Shown piece by piece: positions 48,176 through 61,743 of a stretch of 64,000 nt of DNA (positions within the stretch are counted from its first letter, which is position 1; each line of letters opens with the position of its first letter). Location: contig CM043969.1 in the NCBI GenBank assembly GCA_014529385.2, positions 71,574,676 through 71,638,675 on the forward strand, read 5' to 3'. A model generated the notes under the pieces. That model was not told the origin of the DNA, made no database searches, and saw nothing but the letters and a program-made list of their open reading frames with translations. Source of the stretch: Adiantum capillus-veneris. Taxonomy: Eukaryota; Streptophyta; Polypodiopsida; Polypodiales; Pteridaceae. Position numbers and translations under genes: made by a program.

Positions 48176-48541
48176 AAATGTATAAAAAAAAAATCCATTT
48201 TAAATGATCAATGTTTTTGTCTTATAAGACTACTCCTCTTTTTAATTGTGCACAAATTTTAAGAAGTATACATACTTAGAATCATGTTTGTGGTGACTAC
48301 GTCTCCCAAACACCAAGTAGAACTTGTCACTATACTTTGGAAGTATGATATGGACTAAAAGGCAGACATGCTTGCGGCAGACAGTGTCTCTCAAGCACCA
48401 AGTAGATTAGTCATCCACTCTGGAATGATGTCGTAGGGTAAAAATGGATCCTCTACCCGCTAAGACCAATGGACTAATGGGTGACACTTTACCATCTCTA
48501 CCTCATAGTCGAGGACGACTATGATTTCAAGAGAGAGGTAA
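48176..48541 (+). other. 3' untranslated region and polypurine tract of the family-2 element
   Basis: Similar to 32125-32478. Ends TTTCAAGAGAGAGGTAA immediately before the LTR. Confidence 0.7.
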
Positions 48542-50363
48542 TGTCATAAAAACTAATATCTAACCAACCCAAATGATTTTCTCATATTAAACTGATCACT
48601 TAATGTGGGAGAATACACGGGAACAAGGGTTAAGATATATACATGTTCTTATAGATCTATCCCAAGGCGGGGCCAATGGTAAAGGGGCCCAAATGAGAGA
48701 TGGTCTATCAAAGAGCAAGGCTAACCAATGGAGCATAAGACCTTAGGGTTAGCTTCATTGAAGACCTCCAATAATGTGTGTAAAGTACTTTGACCTTAGG
48801 TAAGCTAGGGCTGAGCTTGAGGTGGGAACCCGGCCCAAGCTCGAGGTACTTGTCCTGCTTGAGGTGCTTGTCGTGCTTGAGGTGCTTATCATGATTGAAG
48901 TGCTTGATTAAGATGCTTGAGGTGCTTGATTGGCTCCATGCTTGAGGTGCTTGACTTGCTACATGATTAAGGTGCTTGAGGTGCCTTGAGATGCTTGCCT
49001 GAGATGCTTGTGGGAACACCCCCTAGTTCAAGTGCTTTGTCATGCTTAATGACTAAGGGGCTTGCTCATCCAAAGTCAAAAAGATCCCTACAAGGAGGGG
49101 GGCGAGCCCTACAAGGGGGGGGGGATGAGAGAGAACACACACACACACATAAGGGAAGCCCCAGCTTGAAGAGGCAGCAAGGACACTTGTCAAGTTCCTC
49201 CTCATGTTGCCCTCATGGTGTGTCTGAAACCTATTGGTTGGCCACCCAAGGGGTCCAATGATAATTTAGGATATTTAATTAATTGATTTTGCATTTATCA
49301 AGTCCTCTCTCTCAAAGGGGAAAGGGGGACACTTGTCCCAAGGCTACCCATGTTTCTTGTAGTGGCTCCTGCTTGTGATTGGCTAGGCCTGGAGGGGTCC
49401 AATGAGCTTCAAGCATGAGCTACAAGGGGGGGTCGACCCAAGAAAGCTAGGGGGGTGCTTAGGGGGTATACTCACCCACACATACTCACAAACACTCTCA
49501 GGGTGTGCTATGCAAAGGCAAGAGCTCCATCTCCTTCTCCAAGCTCCTTGAGAAGTTGAGAGCCTACACCAACTCTCTTGGCTATGGAATGCAAATCCAA
49601 CCAAGAGCTATGCTTCAATGCTTAAGCTTGCCATTTCCTTCTTCTTCATTACTATGCTATTATGTATGCTAGCAACAAGAGTATGATAAGTGAGGAACTA
49701 CTTCTTTCTCCTATGAAATGTTTCTTCTTCCTCTTCCCTACCCTCATTCCCTGCTAGCTCTCTCCACCTTCGAAGGTGTTTGAGGTCTTGGGATTGAGGC
49801 TTGGGATAGTTAATGCTTTCTACAAGTGCATGTTATGCTTATTTCAAGAAGGATAATGGTTTATTGCAAGTAGATTAATTGTATTGCAAGGTAGATTAAT
49901 TATTGCTTTAAGCACAAGTTGATGCATAAAAGTATACATCTTCATGCACTCAAATGATTTAGGGAACACAAAGATTAACGATGTTCACAAGTTCTTGATT
50001 GTTTTCAAGATAAGATTGATTGTTGAAACTATGCAAAATCTTGGTGTGTGAACCTTCCATCTCCATATTGCCAAAGAGGTCTCAAGGAACACAAAGATTG
50101 TATTGTACCAAGTCTCTCTTAATGAGAGAATCTATAATACAAATGCCTTTTGGAGGGGGGACCGGTCCACATAAATCTTGTCCTCAACTGTGTCATATTC
50201 TCTACACTCTCTCTCTTGCAAAAGTATTGTTCATGCCTAGTTAATTAAGTGTTATGATAGAGTTGCTACTACCAATTAAGTTCACCCTCTATGCTCTCAA
50301 AATTGCTCACTCTAATTCTCTTAATTCCACTATTCTCTAAGTTCATAGGCCATTTCCATTACA
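48542..50363 (+). repeat. 3' LTR of the family-2 element (1822 bases)
   Basis: Starts TGTCATAAAAACTAATATC and ends CATTTCCATTACA. It contains about a dozen imperfect copies of a GCTTGAGGT-type minisatellite (48845-49020), an AC run and a short CT tract where the solo LTR has 80 bases of CT. Confidence 0.92.
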
Positions 50364-51903
50364 TGGTGAGTTTCCTCCTCTTGGATTTTGACCAAGTTAG
50401 CTCTAGGAGGATCATGGCAGTTGTTCTTTTGGGGACAAGCGCGGTATGCATTTCCTTGTTCGCCGCACTTGAAACACCGGTTATCCTTGCGATAACTCTC
50501 AAGATCTTCGGGAGAGAGTTTATTTTTGCCTTTGAAACTCCCTTCTCCTTAGCTTTGATGGAATTGCCTTTAGGAGACTTTTGGACATTGTCCTTCCCCT
50601 TAGGCTCATTGGAACCCTTGTTTTTAGGGGGCTTAGAATTCCTCTTAGCCCCTGTTTGGAAATTGATTTGAGAGGCCACCATAGTATGATGTATTAGCGC
50701 CAATATGGTGCATGGGCTTTGGGAGTTGACATACTCCGCCATTTCTTCGGTTAAGCCCACACAAAATTGCTGCTTTTGCTCTCCAAAATCCAAATTCTTG
50801 AAGACAATGGCTTGAGTTGTAGGTCCTTAAACTTGTCTACATATTTGTGGATGGATGCATGGGGAGAGAGCTTTAAGCTTTTCCATTCGGTGAGTACTTT
50901 GTCTTTGGCATCGGTGGCCAAAAATTGCTTCATAATGGAATCTCTTAAAGCTTTCCATGTTTGTGGAGCTTCACCATTGGCCTATAGGCTAGACCACCAT
51001 TGTCTGGTGAACTTTTGAAAGTGCATAGCTACATGGCATAGCTTAGAGGACTCCGTGAAGCCCTCATCTCCGAACGCCGCATCAAATTGTTGGATAAAGG
51101 CCAAGACTTTGTCCATAGCACCAAAAGTGCCATCATAGGTAAAGAAAGAGATGCTCTTCCCTCCCTCTTTGAATTTCTTGAGCTTGGACGATCTCTTCCA
51201 TGCGGCATAGGATTTCCTATGGCCTCTTCTTTTTGATGGTTCAAAGGTTGCACCATCACTTTCTTCAAAAGATGAAGAATTTGAGGAAGATGGAGAAGAG
51301 GGTGAACTCTTTCTCGCCTTTTTCTTTCCTTGATCTTCTTTGTCTTTGACATCACTTACATAAGAGGAAGAGGATGAAGAAGATGGAGAAGACGGTGACG
51401 TCTTTCTCGCCTTTTTCTTCTCATGCTTTTTGTCATCCCTCTTTGAAGTATGGTGTGGAGAAGTATGCGATGGTCTTCTCCATTTTGGAGGTGAGGGAGA
51501 GCGTTTAGCCCGCCGTCTTCATGGAGCCATCTCCGTTGAGGTGGCGGGAGACTCACTTCTTTCTCGTTCCTTCGGTGGAGGCTCTTGAATTCTCCTTTGA
51601 GAAGGAGATGCGTCATCAAGGAGCAAATTTTTGAGCCCTTCATAGGGATCCTCTTCTTCTTCCCGAGTCGGAGAAAGACCTCTTTTGGTAGTATCGCAAG
51701 GAGGCTTCCTAGGTGTTCTCTTGGAGCTTGGAGAATCCCATGAGCACGAAGCTGCCGTTGCACTTCACTTTGGCGGGATGGATTGCCCATGGCTTGTTGA
51801 AGCCTAGAAACAACATAGTTAACAAGCATTGAGGCATCGTTAGTAGCTTGCTCATTAGCAAAATCAAAGTTATCAACATTAATTTCACTCTCTTTACTAT
51901 TGT
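50364..51903 (-). pseudogene. Family-1 gag on the minus strand, truncated and broken
   Basis: From the right, NFDFANEQATNDASMLVNYVV, SRLQQAMGNPSRQSEVQRQL, a frameshift near 51730, the Lys/Arg/Ser-rich region, the capsid-like domain (FGDEGFTESSKL style, frameshifted near 51050-51350) and 50793-50364 with AEYVNSQSPCTILALIHHTM. The zinc knuckle at 50476-50435 reads CFKCGEQGNAYRAC, with Asn where the zinc-binding His should be. The start codon appears as CTG. The frame is cut at 50364 by the end of the family-2 LTR. Confidence 0.84.
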
Positions 51904-52293
51904 CAGCCAGTCTAACGACTTTTAGGTGTACTTTGGCACTTCAAGCCCTAGTTGCTACTCCTCTTTACCCCTTTAGAAAAAGCACTCAAGCTACTGTACC
52001 CGTGGCTGGAATACCATTAATTGCAAGGATAGAAGAGAGGGTCGTTCAACACCAAAACAGCACCGGCTTAGTGTCAAGCTTCTAATAGCTCAATACTGAT
52101 TAAGCCATAGGCAAGCCCCATAGGACTCCACTATTAATACCATAGCTCTCGACGGTGATGCCTCGTTAACTGCACAAAGGCAGGCGCACTGCAAGGCTGC
52201 AAAATCCCTATTCTACTTACTCACATACAATTAATAGTATCAACTATTTATAGCTAGCTTGAGGACCTCCCTTCTTGAGCAAGAAAAGAGAAA

Positions 52294-52312
52294 CCTTGTG
52301 CTCTCATACCAA
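52294..52312 (-). promoter_or_regulatory. Primer-binding site beside LTR E (one base changed)
   Basis: On the minus strand TTGGTATGAGAGCACAAGG, differing from the usual TGGTATCAGAGC by one base, directly inside LTR E. Confidence 0.8.
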
Positions 52313-54022
<1,710 letters not shown>

Positions 54023-54995
54023 ACTTAGAAATCTGATGGTTGGAGCTCAAAAGCAAATAAAAAATCCAAACAAAAGTGGAAAAAGGGGTGAACTGAACTA
54101 AAGAGAGCTGATCTCGAATGTTTTAGGCGAAAATGTACAGGAACATGGATCGCAATCCATGACCCCCCTGAGGCAATTTGGTCAAAAACTGATACCAAAG
54201 GGTAGTGTGAGGTTCCAAATCACAATATATACACTTTCAGTGGAAAATTGACACATGAAACTCATCCAAATCAAGAAATTGGGGAAAAAGCATACAAACA
54301 TTGGAAATAGATAAAAAATTAGGGCTTTTTGACTTTTTGGAATCCAAATTAAAAAATAAGTGGAAATTTAACCTCTATAGGGGACAGGTATACAATTGAC
54401 CAAATTTCATGTCTATATGAGGTGGAACATGAATTGTGATCCATGACACCCTGAGGCATATGAAGCTAAGATTGAGGTAGTCGGAGCTGACATCATTTGG
54501 GATAGCTTTTATAAAGGTCATCATAGCAAGATACAAGGTTGCAAGTCAAAATCTGGCAGCAGCCACAAAATTTTTCTTTTTGTGAGACAAAAAGGTTTTT
54601 AAATCCAAATATAAGTGAATAGGTAAACTTCAAAGACTGCAGGTAATCACCATACCAAGTTGGATTTTAGATCTGATGGAACATGGATCGCGATCCATGT
54701 CCCGTTGCTAAATTTTTGGATTGGGACCTTACAACTTTGTAATAGAGACTAACACAAACAACTTATCCAAAAACAAGGCTACCGAAAAAACTTCACGAAG
54801 AGGGTCAAACAAGGCCAAAGTCATTCAAGACCAAAAGCCACAAAACAGACCTAGGAAGTGACTCTTGGGAGACCTAAGGGGGATCAAACCACCTAAAAAT
54901 CATATAATAGGGATCAAGAGTCTGCGAGAGATCTCTGGGTTAAAATTCATGATATTTGGACACTAGGGTACATGGATCGCGATCCATGTACCCTG

Positions 54996-55076
54996 TCACA
55001 GAAAAAACACAGAGTGGTACTAGAGCGCGATCCATAGCCCCCTATCTCACAGAAAAAACACAGAGTGGTACTAGAG
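54996..55076. repeat. 51-base tandem duplication carrying a half palindrome
   Basis: TCACAGAAAAAACACAGAG occurs at 54996 and again at 55047. The piece between includes GCGCGATCCATAG, half of the 18-base palindrome. Confidence 0.85.
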
Positions 55077-55921
55077 CTAGCACTAGTCCTTGGTAGCATA
55101 GTAGTGTTTTCAAAATTCAAATTGGAGTTGATTTGTGCAAATTACAAGAAAAATAGGATTTTGCACCAAAAGTGCTATATGATTCAGACTCGAGGAGATT
55201 GTTGACTAACCAAGTGGATATAAAGTTATAGCCGCCAAGTGGTTTTTGTACAGGTTGTGGGAATCAGAGCTTGCTTTTGATAGGAGGGTTGAATGCACCA
55301 TAAAAGGTAACAGGTCAGGATTCTGCAAGCTTCATTTTCTTTATGTATTTGTGATTAGGCAAGTTTTATCAGAATAGAAACCCTACTACTAGAGACCAAT
55401 CAAGCCATATTTCGACAAAGGGAAGTGTTGCTTAAATTTTTGCTTTTTAGTAGAATTTTGCTCGTATCAGACAAAAACTCAGCTATACTGACAAATTTTG
55501 ACAAGTGAGATGGCGAGAATGAGAGTATGTACATACAAGTGTGAGGAATAATTTTGGCAAAACTATGGTCGATTAATAATAAATTTCATTAATTTTCTTT
55601 TCTTTTTAACCTAATAATGAGAGAAAAATAATAAGCAGAGCTAGGAACTTTGAAATCAAATGCCAAATCTACAAAGCAAGAGCTTTGAGCATGTCAAATA
55701 TGAAAGGATTTGGCACAAGTCAAGTTTTGGGACAACTTACAACATACCAGAATTGCAAAATCAAGGGCAATTAATGATGAGGTGTCCAAATGATGAGTCA
55801 TTGGATCTGCAGGTGGTATGACATGAGAAATGTGGGCAAGTAAGGTAAGTATGCACATTGTACTCCATTTAAGTTGAACACATATAGGTAGAAATGGGCA
55901 ATTAGACGTCATTGCAGTCAA

Positions 55922-55926
<5 letters not shown>

Positions 55927-55998
<72 letters not shown>
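55927..55998. repeat. (GA)n microsatellite
   Basis: About 36 GA units in a row. Confidence 0.97.
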
Positions 55999-56002
<4 letters not shown>

Positions 56003-56783
56003 TTTTTGACCTAGAGATCCTTGCCAAACTTTTGCCTGCTACAATCACTTCTGACACTTATACCACACCAAATTTCATAGGTATGCTCCTTATCAGTGCA
56101 TAAGCAGTCATGTATGCTCAAATGTGCACAAAAACAATCAGAAAAACTGAATCAATCAAATCAAAAGCGAGAAATCCTTAAACTGTAAGAAGAATTTGGG
56201 AGGGCAAATGAAGTCAAATTTCAATAATGTTTTCACCAAAGATGTATGGTAGAATCGGGCTAAGCAATCATAGTTACCAAATGGGGTGGAACATGGATTG
56301 CGATCCATGACCCCCCCATCTCAGTTTGCAAAAAAAAGGTGATGCAAAAGACTGTTATTGAAAGCACTTACAAACTACAGTGATCACAGATAAAAACTAT
56401 TGCTGGACATGGATCGCGATCCATGTCCCCAACATGCCATAATAGGGAAATTTCAGTACAGTCAATTCAATCTTGCCTTGGGAAATGTGCCCTACAAATT
56501 TGAGTTAAAATCGACATTGAAGTCATACAAAATCAATGGAAATTGGGATTTCAATCTCCAAATGGTCATATTCACCCATGGTTGGGAAATTTTGACCCAA
56601 ATTCAGTGAAAAGTGCACCAATAGCTTATGGAAGATTCCTGGCAGCTACCCTATAAGTTTTGTGCAAAATGGTGTCGGAACATGGATCGCAATTCATGAC
56701 CCCTGAAGCAGATTGGTTAGGGAATGGACACATATTGTGCACATGGTAGTCTTTACTTGGAAAACGTGTCAAGTTTTTAGTGT

Positions 56784-58601
56784 TTGAACATTTCAAGTGC
56801 TTCAATTGTCAAATTTAGCAAAGTCAGAGTGTCAAATGAGAGGGTTGAGGAGATTAGAAGAGTTGTCTTCCAAGAAGATGGACCTGCACGTGCAAGACAA
56901 AATTTCAGGGCTCAGGAGCAAGGACAGGATAGATTGGAACCACAGGTTGTGGCTGAGCCTGAGCCACCTATTGTGCGTAGATTTGGACGTGTCATACGAC
57001 CTCCTGATAGGTTTGTTCCATCTATGAACTATGTCATGTTGCCTAATTGCAATGAGCCTTCATGTTACAAGGAAGCAGTGCAAATGAAGGACTTCGGGAA
57101 TTGGCAATTGGCCATGCAGTCAGAGATGACAGCTCTACATAAAAACCAGACATGGAAGCTAGTTAAATTACCACAGGGAAAAAAGGCTCTACCTTGTAAA
57201 TGGGTTTACAGGTATAAGATCACCGCTCATGATAGTCAGCCAAAGTACAAAGTAAGGCTTGTTGCCAAGGGCTTTAAGCAAGAACAAGGCATTGACTTTG
57301 ATGAAGTCTTCTCTCCGGTGGTCAAGATGACTACATTGAGATGCTTTCTTGCATTGGTTGCCATATTAGATTTGGTGTTGCACCAAATGGATGTCAAGAC
57401 AGCGTTCTTGGTGATTTAGATATGGAAATTTACATGCAGCAGCCAGAAGGGTTTGTTGAGAAAGGCAAGGAAGATTTGGTATGCCAATTGTTAAAGAGCC
57501 TTTATGGCTTAAAACAATCACCGAGGGCATGGTACCATAAGTTCCACAAGTTTATGCTTTCTCAAGGCTACAAACGTAGTGAGTTCGATCACTGTCTATA
57601 TACAAAGAAGGCTAAGGATGGCAGTTGGCTGATCCTTATTTTGTATGTGGATGACATGTTGATTGCTGGCAAGCACTTGGAAGAAATTTCAGCTTTGAAG
57701 TTAAAGATGGAAAAATTGTTTGACATGAAAGACATGGGTGAGGCAAGTCATATACTTGGTATGCGCATTGAGAGAGACAGATCAAAGAAGTTGATTTGGT
57801 TATCTCAAACAGAGTATATTGACAAGGTTTTGCAACGTTTCAATATGGAGAAGGGAAAGGCATTGAGTGTTCCATTGCCACCATATGTGAAACTTAGCAA
57901 ACAAGATTGTCTCGTGTCTGAGGAAGAACAGGCTGAAATGGATAAGATTCCATATGCGTCTGCAGTGGGTAGTTTGATGTATGCAATGATTGAACTCGCC
58001 CAGACATTGCATTTGTAGTGGGAGTAGTAAGTCGATACATGTCAAACCCAAGCAAGAAACATTGGGAGGTAGTGAAAGGAATATTGAGATACCTAAAAGC
58101 TACAAAGAGTATGCACATATTCTATGGGAGTCAGGAGCTAAGTGTAAAGGGTTTTACAGACTCAGATTATCCAGGTGACTTAGACAACTGAAGGTCTACG
58201 TCAGGGTATGTCTTTACATTGGCTGGTGGAGCAGTATCATGGCATCTAGATTACAAGATTGTGTTACTCAGTCTACTACAGAGGCTGAATATGTTGCAAC
58301 ATTAGAGGCATGCAAAGAATCAATTTGGCTTAATCGACTAGTAACAGATTTGGGAATCAAAGAAGAGATTCCTGTGTTATATTGTGATAGTCAAAGTGCT
58401 ATACAATTGGCTCGCAATCCAGTTTATCACTCAAAGACAAAGAATGTGGATGTGAAGTATCATTTCATCAGGGAAATGCTCGAGGATAAGCAACTTCAGC
58501 TTGTCAAAGTTCACACCACAGAAAATCCTGCTGATCTACTTACAAAAGGACTTCCCTCAGAGAGCTTTGCGCATTTTCGCAAGCAGTTAGGTGTAGGGTA
58601 G
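56784..58601 (+). pseudogene. Second Ty1/copia element: reverse transcriptase and RNase H, 5'-truncated
   Basis: Begins within the integrase-RT linker (RRFGRVIRPPDRFVPSMNYV) and reads RT motifs TWKLVKLPQGKKALPCKWVY and GFKQEQGIDFDEVFSPVVK. A small deletion near 57412 shifts the frame (stop after KTAFLVI); 57422 onward continues EIYMQQPEGFVEKGKEDLV, LLKSLYGLKQSPRAWYHKF and the catalytic LYVDDMLIAGKHL. Further shifts occur near 57990 and 58240, and there is a stop near 58190 after GDLDN. RNase H ends the element with STTEAEYVATLEACKES, LYCDSQSAIQLARN and HTTENPADLLTKGLPSESF. Gag, protease and integrase are absent. Confidence 0.92.
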
Positions 58602-58690
58602 TACATCACTTCTCTACATCTCTTGTATATTAGCTTGTATAGTAGCTTCTCTCACACTTAAAGTACCACATGGGACTTTAAGTGGGAGGT
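58602..58690 (+). promoter_or_regulatory. 3' untranslated region and polypurine tract of copia 2
   Basis: Ends CTTTAAGTGGGAGGT directly before TGTTGGGG, the typical copia tract. Confidence 0.75.
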
Positions 58691-58888
58691 TGTTGGGGTA
58701 TAAAGCCCAATGTGGTCGCCTAGGTAAGTGGGCGGGCCGCCAGGTATGTACACATATTCTTTTGTAAAAACCTAATAAGAACTCACTATTCTCTACACAT
58801 TACAGTAGAGCGAGTTCACCATATCGTCGTGCTCTTCTTTTCGCACTCTCTCTCTCTCGCGTCGCACTTCCGCTCGTACTCCTTCACA
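58691..58888 (+). repeat. Probable 3' LTR of copia 2 (about 198 bases)
   Basis: Starts TGTTGGGGTATAAAGCCC and may end CCTTCACA at 58888. It contains a short CT run (about 58846-58858). The end is a guess from the CA terminus, since no partner LTR is present. Confidence 0.55.
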
Positions 58889-60120
58889 TGACTGGTCTAA
58901 AAACCATGTCTACTTGCAGTTCCAAGATTCTGTCATTCGAGTGGATCTTGTTACTGGTTGAGCACATCCTCTAGGAAACAGGTTTATAATTGATCATAGA
59001 TCTGACACCACAGTTCACTCAGACCCATTGCAGTATTGTTACACGTGTAAAGCGGACGCTGATGTTGAGGAAGATTCTCCTTATATGGATGTACTACCTG
59101 GGATGACTGAGTCGGACAATGTGGATTGGGTCCACCAAGCAGCAACCATGACACTTGGGAAAATAGGGGGACAACCTTGGTAACACCTGAGGGGGATGAA
59201 ATACCACCACTTGTACACTTGAATATGCTAGAAGCAATGCATATAGCTTTTGATGATCTACAAGATGAAAGTTTGACTGGCATTGGAACCAGTAGCGCCT
59301 CACAAGACTATAGCCCACACGATTTGGGGTTAGAATCATCAGTTGAAATTGACTCTGAGGACGAAGAATCTGAGTTAAATCTTAGTGCAAATGTGGGGAC
59401 AAACCATTGAGGGCCCAGTGGTAACCTAGATGACAATCTATCCAAGGGAGCAGAAGACACAAGTAGTGATTCATCTAGTGACTCTTCACTAGAGATCGGT
59501 CGTACTCGAGAATTAAACAAGAAGAGTAAGAGATATAAGAGGCGACAATATCGAGAAAATGTCCATGCTAGAATAAATGAAAATAAATCTACCACAGAAT
59601 GGCTTAATTATATAGGGGCATGTGATGCTCATCGGAAGTTGGTAGATAACTGGGGTGAATACCTTCAAAGCGTTATGTGGTGTAGTCTACAACCCATTGA
59701 CATCGCACAACTAGAGGCTACAGAGAAGCCAAAGTTGAGCCGTACTGTAAGAAGACGACAAAATCAAGAGTTATCTCAACAACAAAAGGAATCAAAAGTG
59801 AAATCACAGTCCACAGAACAACAGGACTCCACAGACTTACACCCTGCACCTGAACATTTCAAATCCTATACCACAGAGGAACGTAAGGTTGTGTATACAA
59901 AGGCTCAAAGAAAACCTATCGATGGGAGCAATGGAGTCTATGACGGTCCAGCGATAGTTAAGGAAATAGAGTTAGCAGACCCAGGAGAAGAGTCTAAACC
60001 TGTCTTCATTGCCCAAGATCTGACCGAGACTGAGGAGTGTGTAGTTAAAGAACTTCTCAAGGAATTCAAGGATATATTTGCCTGGACATATCATGATATG
60101 AAAGGTGTTCCACCTTTCGT
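58889..60120 (+). pseudogene. Gypsy pre-RT region, acidic, without a protease motif
   Basis: From 59126 one frame (TGA at 59408) reads EGDEIPPLVHLNMLEAMHIAF, an acidic Ser/Asp/Glu segment, KKSKRYKRRQYRENVHARINE, STTEWLNYIGACDAHRK and LQSVMWCSLQPIDIAQLEAT. It then runs to the lead-in of the polymerase, YDGPAIVKEIELADPGEESK and LKEFKDIFAWTYHDMKGVPP. Upstream, 58920-59160 appears coding in another frame (DADVEEDSPYMDVLPGMTES). No Asp-Ser/Thr-Gly-Ala motif is seen anywhere in this part, where the protease would normally lie. A frameshift at about 60120 separates it from RT. Confidence 0.75.
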
Positions 60121-61743
60121 GTGCAACACACAATCCCCATGAATAGCATGGCTAAACCAGTTCAGCAACGACCCTACCCAATAAATCCTAAATATGCAAA
60201 AATCGTGCAAGAAGAGATTGAAAAGCTTGTGGAATGTGGATTCATATACCCTATTGAGCACTCAAAATGGGTGTCTCCAATAGTGATTGTGCCAAAAAAG
60301 AATGGGAAACTCAGAGTGTGCGTGGATCTCAAGAAGGTCAATGCCGCCACTAGGAGGGACCATTACCCCTTGCCATATTCAGAACATGTGCTTGAAAGAG
60401 TTGCAGAAAAGGAAGCTTATAGCTTTTTAGATGGGTACTCTGGCTACAATCAAATCACAATTGCGCTGGGGGACCAAGCTAAAACAGCCTTTATAACCGA
60501 ATTTGGAGTGTTCGCATTTCATGTTATGGCTTTTGGTTTAACCAATGCCCCTACTACCTTTCAAAGATTAATAAACACTGCTTTTAGAGAATATTTGAGG
60601 GAGTTTTGTGAAACTTTCTTAGATGACCTTTGTGTTTATTCCTCTTGGAAAGAGCATCTATCATGCTTACGAAAAGTGTTTGAGAAGTGTAGATTGTAAG
60701 GCATCTCCTTAAACCCTTTCAAATGCCAATTCTGGATTAAACATGGAGTCATTTTAGGGCATATAGTGTCAAAAAATGGGATTTCCACAGATGAGGAAAA
60801 AATTAAATCCATTGCTGAATTGCCACCACCTACAAACTATAAAGGAGTTCAAAGGTTCATGGGCCATGTTGGTTATTACCGACGGTTTATTTTAAACTTT
60901 GCCGAGATAGCTCTTCCTTTGTACAAGCTTCTTATTGAGTTCCAATGGACTGCGGAGTGTGACCATGCTTATGAGTCATTGAAAAAGACCTTGACTAGCG
61001 CTCCTATTCTACGAGTGCCCAATTGGAATGTAATTTTTCATGTGCATATTGATGCATCGAAATTTTCTATTAGGTGTGTTTTAGCTCAACCAGGAGAACA
61101 TAAACTGGACTACCCCATTAGCTTTGCAAGTCCTCAATTGAATGATGCCGAGAGAAACTACACCACTACAGAGCGAGAAGGTTTAGGTATGATTTATGCA
61201 GTGAAGAAATTTCTCTACTACCTTTTGGCCAACAAGTTTGTGTTCTATGTTGATCATCAAGCCTTATTGTATCTAGTAAATAAACCTTGTTCCACGGGAA
61301 AAATTACACGATGGTTGTTAATTCTCCTCGAGTTTGATTTAACCGTTGTGGTGAGACCTGTTAAAAGACATGTCATGGCTGATCATTTGTATCACATACG
61401 TAATGGTGAAGCCCCTACTGGAGTCGATGATGAGTTGCCCAATACTTCTCTATTCCTACTCGAAACCATACCTGAATGGAGTGAGAAGATTTTGAACTTT
61501 CTAGTTAATGGTTTTCCACCCAAAGAGCTTCGTAAAGACATAGCTCGAAAACTGCTAAAAGAATGTGAACCCTACTCTCTCATTGCAGGAACTCTCTACA
61601 GGCTAGGGAAGGATGATATTCTTAGACATTGTGCCCGTGAGGATGAGTATTTATACATACTGCAAGAAGCCCACATGGGTATAGCCGGAGGACATTTCTC
61701 AGGGGAACTAACAGCTAGAAAGGTGTTGCAATCAGGCTATTAG
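60121..61743 (+). pseudogene. Gypsy reverse transcriptase and RNase H
   Basis: RT reads RPYPINPKYAKIVQEEIEKL, WVSPIVIVPKKNGKLRVCVD, YSFLDGYSGYNQITI, AFGLTNAPTTFQRLINT and the catalytic ETFLDDLCVYS (Phe-x-Asp-Asp). One in-frame TAA (60697-60699) interrupts the thumb, then GVILGHIVSKNGISTDEEKI and FMGHVGYYRRFI follow. RNase H has FHVHIDASKFSIRCVLAQPG, NYTTTEREGLGMIYAVKKF and FYVDHQALLYLVNKP. The frame continues into the integrase zinc finger (EAHMGIAGGHFSGELTARK) and ends at a TAG (61741-61743). Apart from the stop the polymerase motifs are complete. Confidence 0.93.

Larger units (their letters stand above)
43355..50363 (+). mobile_element. Family-2 gypsy element with intact Gag and decayed pol
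   Basis: 5' LTR fragment (43355-44215), primer site (44216), leader, intact gag (44630-46072), heavily degraded pol (46073-48175), polypurine tract, complete 3' LTR (48542-50363). It lies between two minus-strand family-1 pieces (LTR D on the left; gag, primer site and LTR E on the right), as if it had inserted into a minus-strand family-1 element whose remainder was later deleted. Confidence 0.88.
54023..56783. repeat. Non-coding region with repeated 18-base palindromes
   Basis: No gene. Palindromes lie at 54144-54161, 54428-54445, 54682-54699, 54971-54988, 56292-56309, 56408-56425 and 56681-56698, with a half copy at about 55026-55035. The consensus CATGGATCGCGATCCATG is its own reverse complement. 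It is usually preceded by GGAA or GACA and followed by (G/T)ACCCC-like sequence. Spacings of 284, 254, 289 and 273 bases, with a gap of 1321 and a short step of 116, suggest very old tandem units of about 280 bases in which little besides the palindrome is still alike. Some similarity remains outside it, for example AATCCAAAT...GGTA(A/T)AC near 54340-54410 and 54600-54660. Confidence 0.75.

Noticed and set aside
54023-56783. 5' half of copia 2 hidden in the palindrome region
   Set aside because: No gag, protease or integrase motif could be read in any frame before about 56784.
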